Source: Mesorhizobium sophorae
GTDB lineage: Bacteria; Pseudomonadota; Alphaproteobacteria; Rhizobiales; Rhizobiaceae
Reading direction: 5' to 3'
DNA length: 64,000 bases
Assembly (NCBI RefSeq): GCF_002270415.1
Contig: NZ_NNRI01000008.1
Location: 549,501-613,500 of the forward strand
The notes under the pieces were generated by a model that ran no database searches, had not been told where the DNA came from, and worked only from the letters and a program-made list of their open reading frames with translations. This document shows, piece by piece, positions 1-10,022 of the stretch. How positions within the stretch are numbered: position 1 is the first letter of the stretch; each line of letters begins with the position of its first letter. The position numbers and the translations under genes were made by a program.

Positions 1-74
1 GCGTAAGCCTTTTCATCTCCCGCGATCGCGGCCCGCATCAGCCGGGAAAGCTCGGCCTCATCCTTGCCGGTCAC
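1..74 (-). CDS. ECF-type sigma factor, N-terminal 24 codons only (partial)
   Basis: A minus-strand reading frame opens at a GTG (72-74) and runs off the left edge. A GGGGAG Shine-Dalgarno lies about 8 nt upstream, which supports this start. The 24 visible residues read VTGKDEAELSRLMRAAIAGD followed by EKAY. The pattern of a short acidic lead, LMRAAIAGD and K/RAY is typical of the first helix (region 2) of extracytoplasmic-function sigma factors. Only the start is visible, so the group and any anti-sigma partner are unknown. It is divergent from the Fe(III) importer, with about 200 bp shared between them. A different helix-rich protein cannot be excluded. Confidence 0.45.
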   Translation of the reverse strand, partial: MTGKDEAELSRLMRAAIAGDEKAY

Positions 75-95
75 AAGAGTTACTCCCCGATTTTC

Positions 96-181
96 GCGTC
101 TCGGCGGTGATTTGTTACGTGGCCGGCGAAATAATGTCCAAGCCAAATTACCGGCAAATCACGAAAGTTTGCGTCTCGGCG
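96..181. repeat. Repeat pair in the sigma factor / fbpA divergent region
   Basis: The 11-mer GCGTCTCGGCG occurs at 96-106 and again at 171-181. The inner flanks GTGATTTG (107-114) and CAAATCAC (155-162) form an inverted repeat. A CTGTCA/TGACAG inverted repeat lies closer to fbpA (217-222 and 243-248). Paired motifs in a divergent promoter region could be operators or sigma-factor promoter elements; no known iron box (Irr, RirA, Fur) was recognised. Confidence 0.35.
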
Positions 182-279
182 TTCGATCAAAATCGGCAAG
201 GCAATGTTGACTATCCCTGTCAGGTATTGGTAGGTGCAGCCGTGACAGACGCAAGACCCCCGAGATCGAGGACAATGCC

Positions 280-1287
280 ATGAAATATGCTCTTTCCACC
301 CTCGTCGGCGCCACCGCGCTGGCAATCAGCCTGATCGCCGGCCCGGCGATGGCGGAAGATGATGGCATCATTGTCTACAACGCCCAGCACGAGAACCTGA
401 CCAAGGCGTGGGCCGAAGGCTTCACCAAGGAAACCGGCATCAAGGTCACAGTCCGCAATGGCGGCGACAGCGACTTCTCCAACCAGATCGTCGCCGAAGG
501 CGCGGCCTCGCCGGCCGACGTATTCCTGACCGAAAACTCGCCGGCCATGGCGCTGGTCGAAAGTGCCGGCCTGTTCGCGCCGGTCGACGCCGACACGCTG
601 GCCCAGGTTCCCAACGATTATCAGGCGGCCAGCGGCAAATGGGTCGGCGTCGCGGCACGCAGCACCGTCTTTGCCTACAACAAGACCAAGCTGACGGCCG
701 ACCAGCTGCCCAAGTCGATGCTCGATCTCGCCGATCCGAGCTGGAAGGGCCGCTGGGCCGCCTCGCCGTCGGGCGCCGATTTCCAGGCCATAGTCAGTGC
801 GCTGCTGCAGCTCAAGGGCGAAGCCGCCACCGCGGACTGGCTGAAGGCGATGAAGGCGAATTTCACCGCCTACAAGGGCAACAGCACGGTGATGAAAGCG
901 GTCAATGCCGGTGAGATCGAAGGCGGCGTGATCTACCACTATTACTATTTCGGCGATCAGGCCAAGACCGGCGAAAACAGCAAGAATGTCGAACTGCATT
1001 ATTTCAAGAACCAGGATCCGGGCGCGTTCGTTTCGATCTCCGGCGGCGGCGTGCTGGCCTCGAGCAAGCATCCGAAGGACGCCCAGGCGTTCCTGAAGTG
1101 GGTGACAGGCAAGGGCGGCCAGGAGATCTTGAAGACTGGCGATTCCTTCGAATACGCGGTCGGCAAGGGTGCAGAGTCCAATCCGAAGCTGGTGCCGCTG
1201 GCCGATCTGCAGGCACCCAAGGTCGATGCCACGACGCTGAACTCCAAGAAGGTCACCGACCTGATGACGGCAGCCGGCTTGCTTTAG
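280..1287 (+). CDS. fbpA: Fe(III) ABC transporter periplasmic binding protein
   Basis: 335-residue extracytoplasmic binding protein of the FbpA/AfuA/IdiA type, which captures ferric iron (or a related ligand) in the periplasm for the permease encoded just downstream. Residues 1-25 are a Sec signal peptide with cleavage after AMA. The mature protein opens with IIVYNAQHE, as in this family. A tyrosine cluster YHYYYF at residues 219-224 sits where FbpA proteins carry their paired iron-ligating tyrosines. The length is normal. It is first in the order binding protein, permease, ATPase; a hairpin after it (1321-1349) probably keeps its transcript in excess over the permease. Iron specificity is inferred from the tyrosines; phosphonate and sugar-phosphate binding relatives exist. 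Confidence 0.85.
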   Translation: MKYALSTLVGATALAISLIAGPAMAEDDGIIVYNAQHENLTKAWAEGFTKETGIKVTVRNGGDSDFSNQIVAEGAASPADVFLTENSPAMALVESAGLFAPVDADTLAQVPNDYQAASGKWVGVAARSTVFAYNKTKLTADQLPKSMLDLADPSWKGRWAASPSGADFQAIVSALLQLKGEAATADWLKAMKANFTAYKGNSTVMKAVNAGEIEGGVIYHYYYFGDQAKTGENSKNVELHYFKNQDPGAFVSISGGGVLASSKHPKDAQAFLKWVTGKGGQEILKTGDSFEYAVGKGAESNPKLVPLADLQAPKVDATTLNSKKVTDLMTAAGLL

Positions 1288-1320
1288 TTGCCATTCCTCC
1301 TAAAAGGACAACCAACCACG

Positions 1321-1355
1321 CTCCCGCGGGAATTAGCCTTCCGCGGGAGTGATTT
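1321..1355 (+). terminator. Intercistronic hairpin with T-rich tail after fbpA
   Basis: CTCCCGCGG (1321-1329) pairs perfectly with CCGCGGGAG (1341-1349) around an 11-nt loop and is followed by TGATTTTGTTTTT. This is a GC-rich stem with a U-rich tail, that is, an intrinsic terminator or attenuator. It lies between fbpA and fbpB, so partial read-through would give more binding protein than permease. Confidence 0.7.
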
Positions 1356-1461
1356 TGTTTTTCGAGATGGCATTCGTCGATGACGCCACGCTGTGTTCCC
1401 GACCGCAATTGCGGTCCTTCAACTGCTGCCGCTGGACGGCACCGGCACGGCGTCTGACCTG

Positions 1462-3042
1462 ATGCAGTCTGCGGCCGATCTCGCGCGCTCGGGCCTGCCT
1501 GTGGGCACAGGCCGAAGGGCTCGGCGACGCGCGGCACCCTGGCTGGTCATCGCCGCCCTCTTCGTTTCGCTGCTGGCGCTGCTGCCGCTTGCCTTCATCA
1601 TCTGGACCGCGGTGCAGACCGGCTGGGAAACCGTCTCGGCACTGGTCTTCCGGCCGCGTGTCGGCGAGCTTCTGGTCAACACGGTCCTGCTGGTCTTGCT
1701 GGCCGTGCCGATCGCCGTCGTGTTGTCGGTGGCGCTGGCCTGGCTGACCGAGCGCAGCGACCTGCCTGGCGCCCGGCTCTGGGCCTGGCTGTGCGTGGCG
1801 CCGCTCGCCATTCCGGCTTTTGTGCACAGCTACGCCTGGATCACCATGGTGCCCAGGCTGCACGGTCTGGGAGCTGGCGTGCTGGTTTCCGTCATCGCCT
1901 ATTTCCCGTTCCTCTATCTGCCGGTGTCGGCGGCATTGCGCCGTCTCGATCCCGCCCTCGAGGACGCCGCGGCAGCGCTCGGCCTTGGGCCATGGCGCGT
2001 ATTCTGGCGCGTCGTGCTGCCGCAACTCAGGCTTGCCATCTGCGGCGGCTCGCTGCTGGTCGGGCTGCATCTGCTGGCCGAGTACGGCCTCTATGTCTTC
2101 ATCCGCTTCGACACCTTCACCACGGCGATCGTCGACCAGTTCCAGTCGACCTTCAACGGACCGGCGGCCAACATGCTGGCCGGCGTGCTGGTGAGTTGCT
2201 GTTTCGTGCTTCTGGGCCTCGAAGTGCTGGTGCGCGGCGAAGAGCGCTATGCGCGCGTTGGCTCCGGCGCCGCACGACACCAGCAGCGCGCGCCCCTCGG
2301 CCGCGCCACCATCCCGTGCCTGGCCTTGCTTGTCGCCACCACGCTGCTGGCGCTTGGCGTGCCTTTCGTCACCATCGGCGGCTGGCTTGCCGCCGGCGGC
2401 ACCGCTGTATGGCGCTTCGACGAGATCGGGCTGGCCCTCGGCCAGACGCTGTTCCTGGCGCTCGCCGGCGCTTTGCTCGCCACCGTCGCCGCCATGCCGA
2501 TGGCCTGGATCTCGATCCGCGCGCCCGGGCCATTGCAGCGCCTGCTGGAGGGCTGCACCTACATCGTCGGCTCGTTGCCCGGGGTCGTCATCGCGCTGGC
2601 GCTGGTCACCATAACCGTGCGCATCGCCATGCCCCTCTACCAGACCCTGTTCACCATCCTGGTGGCTTATGCGCTGATGTTCCTGCCGCGCGCGCTGGTC
2701 AGCCTGCGCGCATCGATCGCGCAGGCGCCGGTCGAACTCGAGCGCGCTGCTTCCAGTCTCGGCCGGCCGCCGCTGCAGGCGCTGTGGTCGACGACGATCC
2801 GCCTGTCGGCGCCAGGTGCCGCGGCCGGCATGGCGCTGGTGGCGCTCGGCATCATGAACGAACTGACGGCCACCCAGATGCTGGCGCCGAACGGCACCCG
2901 CACGCTGGCGATGGCGTTCTGGTCCTACAGCGGCGAGATTGATTATGCCTCGGCCGCCCCTTACGCCTTCATCATGGTGGCGATGTCGCTCCCCCTGACC
3001 TGGCTGCTCTATGTCCAGTCGAAACGGATGGCCGGACGATGA
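1462..3042 (+). CDS. fbpB: Fe(III) ABC transporter permease, two-domain fused type
   Basis: Inner-membrane permease of FbpB/CysT-W type with two fused BPD_transp_1 halves in one chain, about 12 hydrophobic segments. Two EAA-like loops that dock the ATPase are visible: one around [17 protein letters not shown] in the first half and [18 protein letters not shown] in the second. The start is uncertain: a GTG at 1393 gives 549 residues, and an in-frame GTG at 1501 is also possible. The ATG at 1462 (526 residues) is preferred because it leaves a short Arg-rich cytoplasmic tail before the first helix. None has a strong Shine-Dalgarno. The stop overlaps the fbpC start by 4 nt, so the two are translationally coupled. 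Confidence 0.85.
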   Translation: MQSAADLARSGLPVGTGRRARRRAAPWLVIAALFVSLLALLPLAFIIWTAVQTGWETVSALVFRPRVGELLVNTVLLVLLAVPIAVVLSVALAWLTERSDLPGARLWAWLCVAPLAIPAFVHSYAWITMVPRLHGLGAGVLVSVIAYFPFLYLPVSAALRRLDPALEDAAAALGLGPWRVFWRVVLPQLRLAICGGSLLVGLHLLAEYGLYVFIRFDTFTTAIVDQFQSTFNGPAANMLAGVLVSCCFVLLGLEVLVRGEERYARVGSGAARHQQRAPLGRATIPCLALLVATTLLALGVPFVTIGGWLAAGGTAVWRFDEIGLALGQTLFLALAGALLATVAAMPMAWISIRAPGPLQRLLEGCTYIVGSLPGVVIALALVTITVRIAMPLYQTLFTILVAYALMFLPRALVSLRASIAQAPVELERAASSLGRPPLQALWSTTIRLSAPGAAAGMALVALGIMNELTATQMLAPNGTRTLAMAFWSYSGEIDYASAAPYAFIMVAMSLPLTWLLYVQSKRMAGR

Positions 3043-4121
3043 GCTTTCTCGAAATCAGCGGCCTGCACAAGCATTACGGCCCGGTGGCGGCACTTGCCGG
3101 CGTCGATCTGAGCGTCGTCAGCGGCAGCCGCACGGCGATCGTCGGCCCGTCCGGTTGCGGCAAGACGACCTTGCTACGGCTGATCGCCGGCTTCGAGGCG
3201 CCGGACCAGGGTCGCATCACGCTCGATGGCGAGGTGCTGGCCAAGGACGGCAGCGCGGTGCCGGCGCATCGTCGAGGCATCGGCGTGGTGGCGCAGGACG
3301 GCGCGCTGTTCCCGCACCTGACCATTGGCGACAATATTGGTTTCGGCATGGGTCGCGGCGAGGACAAGCGCGCCGAGCGCATCGCAGAACTCGCCTACAT
3401 TGTCGGGCTCGACAAGGCGATCCTCAAACGCCGCCCCCATCAACTCTCCGGCGGCCAGCAGCAGCGCGTGGCGCTCGCCCGCGCCATGGCGATGAAGCCA
3501 CGGCTGATGCTTCTCGACGAGCCGTTCTCGGCCCTGGATACCGGCCTGCGCGCCTCCATGCGCAAGGCCGTGGCCGAACTCCTGGAGGCGGCCGGCATCA
3601 CCACCATCCTGGTGACACACGACCAGGCCGAGGCGCTGTCCTTCGCCAGCCAGGTGGCGGTGATGCGCGACGGCAAGTTCTCGCAGGTCGGTACGCCGCG
3701 CGAGCTCTACCTCAAGCCGAAGGACAGGATGATCGCCGAGTTCCTCGGCGATGCCATCATCCTGCCGGCAAAGATATCAGGCGGCTTCGCCTACTCTCCG
3801 CTCGGCCGCATCGCCGTCGATACGTCGGACAGCCGCGATGTTGTCCGCATCATGCTGCGGCCGGAGCAGATTGCCTTGAAGCGGACATCGCGCGAAGGCA
3901 TGTCGGGCACCCCTGACATGCTGTTCGGCGAAGTGACGGAATCAGAATTCGCCGGCTCGATGTGCACGGTCGCGGTGCGGCTTCTGAACAGCGCCGATCC
4001 GCCCGACGCCGCCGCGATCGGCAACACGCCGCTGATCCTGCGCAAATCGGGCATGGACGCGCCGGCGGTCGGCGAGATCGTCCGGCTGACCGTATCGGGA
4101 ACGGCGCACGTGTTCGCCTGA
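3039..4121 (+). CDS. fbpC: Fe(III) ABC transporter ATP-binding protein
   Basis: 360-residue ABC ATPase powering the FbpB permease. Walker A is GPSGCGKTT (about residues 35-43), the signature is [14 protein letters not shown] and Walker B is [12 protein letters not shown], followed by the switch histidine in LVTHDQAEA. The C-terminal 110 residues form a TOBE-like regulatory domain, as in FbpC/PotA-class ATPases. Its ATG overlaps the fbpB stop (ATGA). The ligand assignment follows from the neighbouring binding protein and fused permease. The gene ends convergent with the phosphodiesterase gene 45 bp away. Confidence 0.87.
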   Translation: MSFLEISGLHKHYGPVAALAGVDLSVVSGSRTAIVGPSGCGKTTLLRLIAGFEAPDQGRITLDGEVLAKDGSAVPAHRRGIGVVAQDGALFPHLTIGDNIGFGMGRGEDKRAERIAELAYIVGLDKAILKRRPHQLSGGQQQRVALARAMAMKPRLMLLDEPFSALDTGLRASMRKAVAELLEAAGITTILVTHDQAEALSFASQVAVMRDGKFSQVGTPRELYLKPKDRMIAEFLGDAIILPAKISGGFAYSPLGRIAVDTSDSRDVVRIMLRPEQIALKRTSREGMSGTPDMLFGEVTESEFAGSMCTVAVRLLNSADPPDAAAIGNTPLILRKSGMDAPAVGEIVRLTVSGTAHVFA

Positions 4122-4166
4122 ACGGTCGAAGGCTGGCGACGTTGTGCCTCAACGCGGCGAGCAGGC

Positions 4167-4976
4167 TCACGCCGTGATGCGTTCGCCGGTTTCGCCGGAA
4201 TAGATCGGCCATTGTTCGAGAAAATCGCAGCCATGCACGACCACGCGCCCATTGGCGCTGTCGAAAAGGATGACCGCGTAGGAGGGTGGCGCCTGCTCGA
4301 CGATCTCGCTCGATTTGTCGAGGGCGAGCGCGAACCTTGCATGCAGGCCGCGCTGCGCCGAGAACGGAATGCCGGCGACCGTTCCGGCAATGTCGCGATG
4401 GACGTGGCCGAAGAAGATGTGGCGGACATTGCCATGGCGCCGCAGCAGGCCGAGGAACCGTTCGGGCTGCTCGAGCGCCAGCGGGTCGAGCTGCGGCAGG
4501 CCGAGCGCGACCGGCGGATGGTGCATGAAGACATAGGCGGGCCTCCCGGCCGTCTCTTCGAGCCGGGCGTCGATCCAGGCAAGCCGCCTCTCGCACAATT
4601 CGCCTTCGATGCGTCCTTCCGCCAGGCAGTCGAGGAAGAGCAGCACCTCGTCGGCCATTTGATGAGCCGACTGCACGAAGCCGTTCTCATCGACCGGAAC
4701 TTCAGGAAACGCCGCGGCAAGATTGGCTCGCCGGTCGTGATTCCCCGGCAGCAGCCGCCAGGGCACCGACAGCGCATTCAGGGCTGTCCTGAGATCGGCA
4801 TAGCTCTGGGGCGCACCGGTCTCGGTCAGGTCGCCAGTGAAGACGCAAAGCGCCGCGTCGGCGTGATGCGCATTGATGTGCGCGATGCATGAAGCCGATC
4901 GCTGATGCAGGTCCACGCCATAGCGGCGCTGGCCCTGCCGGCCAAGATGGACATCGGTGACCTGGATTATCTTCAT
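4167..4976 (-). CDS. GpdQ-like metallophosphodiesterase (glycerophosphodiesterase / cyclic nucleotide PDE class III)
   Basis: 269-residue calcineurin-like metallophosphoesterase. All metal-binding blocks are present in order: TDVHL (about residue 6), FTGDLTETG (about 46), LPGNHDR, FMHHPPVALG and FFGHVHRD. The segment FMHHPPVALG...LDPLAL...GHVH resembles bacterial GpdQ, which hydrolyses glycerophosphodiesters, more than a generic phosphatase; CpdA-type cAMP phosphodiesterases belong to the same family. It lies 62 bp downstream of ugpC on the same strand, so it is probably the last gene of the ugp operon. That context favours cleavage of glycerophosphodiesters or head groups imported or handled by Ugp. 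The exact substrate is an inference. Confidence 0.75.
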   Translation of the reverse strand: MKIIQVTDVHLGRQGQRRYGVDLHQRSASCIAHINAHHADAALCVFTGDLTETGAPQSYADLRTALNALSVPWRLLPGNHDRRANLAAAFPEVPVDENGFVQSAHQMADEVLLFLDCLAEGRIEGELCERRLAWIDARLEETAGRPAYVFMHHPPVALGLPQLDPLALEQPERFLGLLRRHGNVRHIFFGHVHRDIAGTVAGIPFSAQRGLHARFALALDKSSEIVEQAPPSYAVILFDSANGRVVVHGCDFLEQWPIYSGETGERITA

Positions 4977-5038
4977 CGCACGACCGTTTTGCCAGCACCG
5001 CCTGCCCCGTCATCGGCGACAGTGACTGCCTTCAGAAA

Positions 5039-6139
<1,101 letters not shown>

Positions 6140-6153
6140 TGGCCGTCTCCTTG

Positions 6154-7068
6154 TTACTTTTCGGTGGCGATCAGGCCGCGCACGAACCAGCGCTGCATGG
6201 CGACCACGACAATCAGCGGCGGCAGCATGACGATAAGCGTTCCGGCCATGGCGATGTTCCATTCCGGGATGCCGCCGACATTGGGGATAAGCTGCTTCAA
6301 CTCGGTGACCGCTGTCGCATGCGACTGGTCGGTGGTGATGAGCAGCGGCCACAGATACTGGTTCCATGCCCACAGGAACATGATGGTTCCAAGCGCGGCC
6401 ATGTTGTTGCGCGACAGCGGCAGCAGGATGTCGATGAAAAAGCGGAGCGCACCGGCGCCGTCCATGCGTGCGGCCTCGGTCAGCTCATCGGGAACAGTCA
6501 GGAAGAACTGCCGGTAGAGGAAGGTGCCGGTTGCCGTCGCGATCAGCGGCAGGATAAGTCCGGAATAGGAGTTGAGCAGCCCGAGGCTGAGCGAAACCTG
6601 CACGCCCGAGACTTTTTCGATGAGCCAGCTCAGACCAGTCAAATCGAGGATGGTCTGATAGGGCGACAGAACGTTGGCGACCACTGCATAGGTCGGCACG
6701 ATGCGCACTTCCAGCGGCAGCATCAGCGTGACGAAGATCAGCCAGAAGATGAAAGTGCGGCCGGGGTATCGGAAATAGACGATCGAAAAGGCGGTGAGCG
6801 CCGAGATCATCACTTTGCCCGCCGCGACGCCGGCGGCCATGATGAAGCTGTTCAAAAGCTTGGGGCCAAGGTCGGCGGTCGTCCAGGCCGTCTTGATGTT
6901 GAGCCAGAAGTCGCTGCCCGGCAGCAGCGACATCGGCACGTCGTTGACATCCTTGAGATTATGCGACGCGGCAATGGTGACGACCACGAACGGCGCGATG
7001 CAAAGCACGAAGCCGACGAACAGGATCACATGCGTGAAGAAATTGAGGAAAGGCGTGCGCTCTACCAT
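6154..7068 (-). CDS. ugpE: sn-glycerol-3-phosphate ABC transporter permease UgpE
   Basis: 304-residue inner-membrane permease (MalG class, BPD_transp_1) with six hydrophobic segments. The EAA loop appears as [18 protein letters not shown] in the C-terminal half, the ATPase docking site. The start MVERTPFLN is chosen over an ATG 8 codons upstream because it has a GGTGAGG Shine-Dalgarno and lies 7 nt after the ugpA stop. With UgpA it forms the transmembrane channel for glycerol-3-phosphate or glycerophosphodiesters delivered by UgpB. The C-terminal LIATEK is typical of UgpE-class proteins. Confidence 0.85.
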   Translation of the reverse strand: MVERTPFLNFFTHVILFVGFVLCIAPFVVVTIAASHNLKDVNDVPMSLLPGSDFWLNIKTAWTTADLGPKLLNSFIMAAGVAAGKVMISALTAFSIVYFRYPGRTFIFWLIFVTLMLPLEVRIVPTYAVVANVLSPYQTILDLTGLSWLIEKVSGVQVSLSLGLLNSYSGLILPLIATATGTFLYRQFFLTVPDELTEAARMDGAGALRFFIDILLPLSRNNMAALGTIMFLWAWNQYLWPLLITTDQSHATAVTELKQLIPNVGGIPEWNIAMAGTLIVMLPPLIVVVAMQRWFVRGLIATEK

Positions 7069-7075
7069 ATCAGCC

Positions 7076-7960
7076 TCACCTGTAGTGCACACGCCGCTCG
7101 ATGAAGCGGAACTGGAAAATGGTCAGCACGATGATGAGCAGCATCAGGATGATGCTCTGCGCGGCGGCACCCGAGTAATCGAGCCCTTTGAAGCCGTCGG
7201 AATAGATCTTGTAGACCATCAGGTTGGTGGCGTTGGCCGGCCCGCCGGAGGTCATGATGTCGACGATGCCGAAGGAATCCTGGAAGCTTTCGGTGATGTT
7301 GATGACCAGCAGGAAGAAGATCGTCGGCGTGATCAACGGGAACTGGATGTCCCGGAAACGCCTCATTACGCCCGAGCCGTCCATCGCCGCCGCCTCGATC
7401 AGCGAACGCGGAATGGCTTGAAACGCGGCGAGGAAGAAGATGAAATTATAGCCGACATATTTCCAGGAGAAGGCGATGATGATCGAGGCCATGGCGTCGG
7501 CGCCATCAAGGCCAGGGTCCCAGAAGCCGGGCCAGACCTGGTTGACGACGGCCATGAAGCCCGCTTCCGGCGCCAGGATGAACCGGAACGCCATTGCCAG
7601 CGCCGGAGCGGCGATGCCGTAGGGCCAGATCAGCACCACGCGATAGAAGCGCGAGCCGGCGAGCTGCCGGTCGGTCAGCGCCGCGAGCACGAGCGCGATG
7701 AACATGGCAAGCCCGGTGCTGATCCCTGCAAAGACCAGGCTGGCGGTGATCGAGTTCCAGTAATCGGCGTTGGACAGGATCGAACGGAAATTGTCGAGCC
7801 CGACCCAGATGTTGCCGCCGCCCCAAGGCTGTTGCAGCGTCAGCGACCAGTAGACCGCCTGACCGGCCGGCCAGTAGAAGAACGTGAAGATCAAGAGGAG
7901 CTGCGGCACCGCGAAAAGGATGCCGATTGTCCAACTGCTGAAGGTAACGCGTTTTTCCAT
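7076..7960 (-). CDS. ugpA: sn-glycerol-3-phosphate ABC transporter permease UgpA
   Basis: 294-residue permease of the MalF/UgpA class. The N-terminal helix is preceded by MEKRVTFSSW, and the segment YWPAGQAVYWSLTLQQPWGG is the usual first periplasmic stretch of UgpA. The EAA loop is RSLIEAAAMDGSGVMRRF. Six transmembrane segments are predicted by eye. It pairs with UgpE (7 nt downstream). It lies 158 bp after ugpB, a gap filled by a large palindrome (8020-8104) that may stabilise the upstream ugpB message or attenuate transcription into the permease genes. Confidence 0.87.
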   Translation of the reverse strand: MEKRVTFSSWTIGILFAVPQLLLIFTFFYWPAGQAVYWSLTLQQPWGGGNIWVGLDNFRSILSNADYWNSITASLVFAGISTGLAMFIALVLAALTDRQLAGSRFYRVVLIWPYGIAAPALAMAFRFILAPEAGFMAVVNQVWPGFWDPGLDGADAMASIIIAFSWKYVGYNFIFFLAAFQAIPRSLIEAAAMDGSGVMRRFRDIQFPLITPTIFFLLVINITESFQDSFGIVDIMTSGGPANATNLMVYKIYSDGFKGLDYSGAAAQSIILMLLIIVLTIFQFRFIERRVHYR

Positions 7961-8019
7961 CGGTCCGCCGACGCCGCTTAACAGCTGGCCTAGAGCAAAG
8001 GGAGACTAGTCTACGAAAT

Positions 8020-8104
8020 GGCCGCCCGTCGACCCAAGCATGATCCCGAAAGTGGAAACCGGTTTTCGGAAGAGATCATGCTTGGACAAGACCGGCGGGC
8101 GGCC
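8020..8104. repeat. Rhizobial intergenic palindrome between ugpB and ugpA
   Basis: The inner arms AAGCATGATC (8036-8045) and GATCATGCTT (8074-8083) are perfect inverses; further imperfect pairing (CCGAAA / TTTCGG) fills the centre. Outer arms GGCCGCCCG (8020-8028) and CGGGCGGCC (8096-8104) extend the hairpin. From memory, near-identical AAGCATGATC...GATCATGCTT elements are scattered through Mesorhizobium chromosomes. The position between the binding-protein gene and the permease genes suits an mRNA-stabilising or attenuating hairpin. Confidence 0.75.
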
Positions 8105-8118
8105 GCGTCGATCCGAGA

Positions 8119-9471
8119 TCAGGGCAGGGTCTTGCCCGGATAGGTCTGCTGGAAGCGGTCGAGGATGGCATCGCCATTCTTGACCAGCGTGTCGAGGCCT
8201 TCCTGGACGCTGACCTTGTTGGCGAAGATCGCCTGCATCTGCGTGCCGAACTCGGCGCGGATCTGGGTGAAATTGCCCAACCGGATACCACGGGTGATTT
8301 CGGTCGGTTCGGACGCGGTCAGGCTGGCGATCGCGGTTTCACGGCCCTTGAAGGGCGCCTTGTCGTAGAAGCCACTGGACTTCATGTAGTCGAAGCCCGA
8401 CTTGGTCACCGGGATGTAGCCGGTGTTGGTCGACCAGAACAGTGCGGTCTTGGGATCGTGGATGAAATTGAGGAACGCGGCCGCGCCCTTGTATTCCGCA
8501 TCCGACTTGCCCGAGAGCACCCACAGCGAGGCGCCGCCGACCAGCGAATTCTTGCGCTCGGTACCGGCGTAGGCCGGCAGTTCGGCGACATCCCAGTTCA
8601 TGCCTTCCTTCTGGGTCTTGCCGACGGTGCCGTGGTCGCCGACCGAGGTCATGATGACCTGGCAGGTGCCCGAAGCGAAAGCCTGGACCATGTCCTGGCC
8701 AAGGTCCTTCGACTTGATCTTGATCAGGCCGGCGTCATACCACTTCTTGAGGTCGGTGACGTACTGGACGAACTTGGTCTTGTTGACTTCCAGGCGCGCG
8801 TCGAGGCCGTCATAGCCGTTGTTCTTGGTGGCGATCGGCTGGTTGTGGATGGCCGAGAACTGCTCCATCAGCTGCCAGCTTTCATTGGCCGAGATGTTGA
8901 TCGCCATCGGGCATTCGTAGCCGGCTTCCTTCATGGCCTGCAGGTCGGCGCCGACATCTTCCCAGGTCTTCGGCGCTTCGGTCTTGCCGATCTTGGCGAA
9001 GGCGTCCTTGTTCCAGTACAGCAGCGCCGTCGAGGAATTGAACGGGAACGACAGCATCTCGCCCTTCGACGTCGCGTAGTAGCGCGCGATACCGGGGAAA
9101 TAATCGGCGTAGTCGATCTTGTAGCCGTTTTCTTCCATCAGCTTGTCGGCCGGCTTGTAGGCGCCCGAAAGCATCATCGTAGCGGTACCGACATCATAGA
9201 CCTGGACGACGGCGGGCTGTTTGCCGGCGCGGAAGGCGGCGATGGTGTTCTGCAGCGTGGCGTCGTAGTTGCCCTGGCTGGTGCAGACGACTTCATAGTC
9301 GGACTGCGAGGCGTTGAAGTTCTTGCACAGCGTGTCGACGACACGTGCGAGGTCGCCCGAAAGGCCGAACCAGAAATCGAACTTGGTGGGCGCAGCGGCC
9401 GCTGGCAGCGCCATGGAAACGCTGATTGCACCGGCGGCAAGAGCCGCCAGGCCATTTTTGATCATCGACAT
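8119..9471 (-). CDS. ugpB: sn-glycerol-3-phosphate periplasmic binding protein UgpB
   Basis: 450-residue extracellular solute-binding protein (family 1, MalE-like). The start MSMIKNGLA is chosen because AGGGA lies 9 nt upstream; the longer frame adds 11 residues. The signal peptide ends near ALPAAAA (about residue 27). The mature start TKFDFWFGLSGDL matches UgpB proteins, which begin with a strand followed by the W-F/H-GL-G motif, and GNYDATLQNTIAAFRAGKQP is the usual UgpB helix region. It delivers sn-glycerol-3-phosphate or glycerophosphocholine-type ligands to UgpAEC. First gene of the operon ugpB-A-E-C plus the phosphodiesterase gene. One CTGTCAC motif lies upstream (complement of 9546-9552) but no complete Pho box. 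Confidence 0.87.
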   Translation of the reverse strand: MSMIKNGLAALAAGAISVSMALPAAAAPTKFDFWFGLSGDLARVVDTLCKNFNASQSDYEVVCTSQGNYDATLQNTIAAFRAGKQPAVVQVYDVGTATMMLSGAYKPADKLMEENGYKIDYADYFPGIARYYATSKGEMLSFPFNSSTALLYWNKDAFAKIGKTEAPKTWEDVGADLQAMKEAGYECPMAINISANESWQLMEQFSAIHNQPIATKNNGYDGLDARLEVNKTKFVQYVTDLKKWYDAGLIKIKSKDLGQDMVQAFASGTCQVIMTSVGDHGTVGKTQKEGMNWDVAELPAYAGTERKNSLVGGASLWVLSGKSDAEYKGAAAFLNFIHDPKTALFWSTNTGYIPVTKSGFDYMKSSGFYDKAPFKGRETAIASLTASEPTEITRGIRLGNFTQIRAEFGTQMQAIFANKVSVQEGLDTLVKNGDAILDRFQQTYPGKTLP

Positions 9472-9641
9472 GAATCTCATTCCCTGTTGAGTGGCTCGTT
9501 TCAAGGATCGTTGCGCAGGTCCCGGGCCGTCTCATAGAGAAAGTATGTGACAGTTCTGCTGTGCCTTTTCAGGCCTGTGGACAGCCAATCTCTCCTCCCT
9601 CGACGGCTTGCGCCGGCATGAAAATGAAAACGTCATATCGG

Positions 9642-9661
9642 CGCCTTAGGTACCTAGGGCG
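9642..9661. promoter_or_regulatory. 20-bp near-perfect palindrome upstream of ugpB
   Basis: CGCCTTAGGTACCTAGGGCG reads the same on both strands except at one symmetric pair. It lies 170 bp upstream of the ugpB start and 76 bp before the endonuclease/EAL scar. Perfect dyads of this size in promoter regions are usually dimeric-regulator operators, but no family could be assigned. It may alternatively belong to the lost promoter of the neighbouring pseudogene. Confidence 0.35.
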
Positions 9662-9700
9662 TCGAAAACTGGCGTAAAGGCCCAGGTCGTTAACCGGCTA

Positions 9701-9740
9701 AAAATGGATAGACGAAATGAAAAATGGATAGACGAAATGC
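9701..9740. repeat. 20-bp tandem duplication
   Basis: AAAATGGATAGACGAAATG is present at 9701-9719 and again at 9721-9739, two tandem 20-bp units differing only in the last base. The copies contain the likely start codon and leader of the pseudogene that follows. This looks like a small slippage duplication at a decaying locus. Confidence 0.8.
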
Positions 9741-10022
9741 TTGTCTCGCAGCTGACACATGTGCCGATCGCCGACCGCGAGGCCATGCGCGACGGCCGCG
9801 TGATAGCGCCACCCATCTGCGCCTCGCTGCCGCCATTCCCGCACTGGGTCAGATCGAGATCGGCGGCAGGGCCACACGCGAAAGCGCCGGCGACACGCTC
9901 ACCGTGGTGGCCTGGAACGTCGAGCGGCTCCGCCACGGCGATGCCGTCGCGGCCACGCTTATCGGCCAGTCTCCCGACGTCTTGCTGCTGTCCGAGGTCG
10001 ACGAAGGCATGGTGCGCTCCGG
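9737..10022 (+). pseudogene. Fragment of an endonuclease/exonuclease/phosphatase (EEP) family gene
   Basis: The frame opening at ATG 9737 reads MLVSQLTHVPIADREAMRDG and continues to IAPPICASL. Near 9830 the coding sense moves into another frame, reading IPALGQIEIGG and then TLTVVAWNVERLRHGDAVAA and DVLLLSEVDEGMVRSG. WNVE and LLLSEVD correspond to the first two catalytic blocks of EEP-fold hydrolases (metal-binding Asn and Glu). The sequence stops being EEP-like at about 10020, where EAL-domain sequence begins. So this is the first quarter of a hydrolase gene, broken by a frameshift and then truncated by a fusion. Non-functional. Confidence 0.75.

Noticed and set aside
9546..9552. CTGTCAC (minus strand) as a Pho box in front of ugpB
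   Set aside because: Only one seven-base half is present; the neighbouring positions at the required spacing do not match, so phosphate control by PhoB is not supported.
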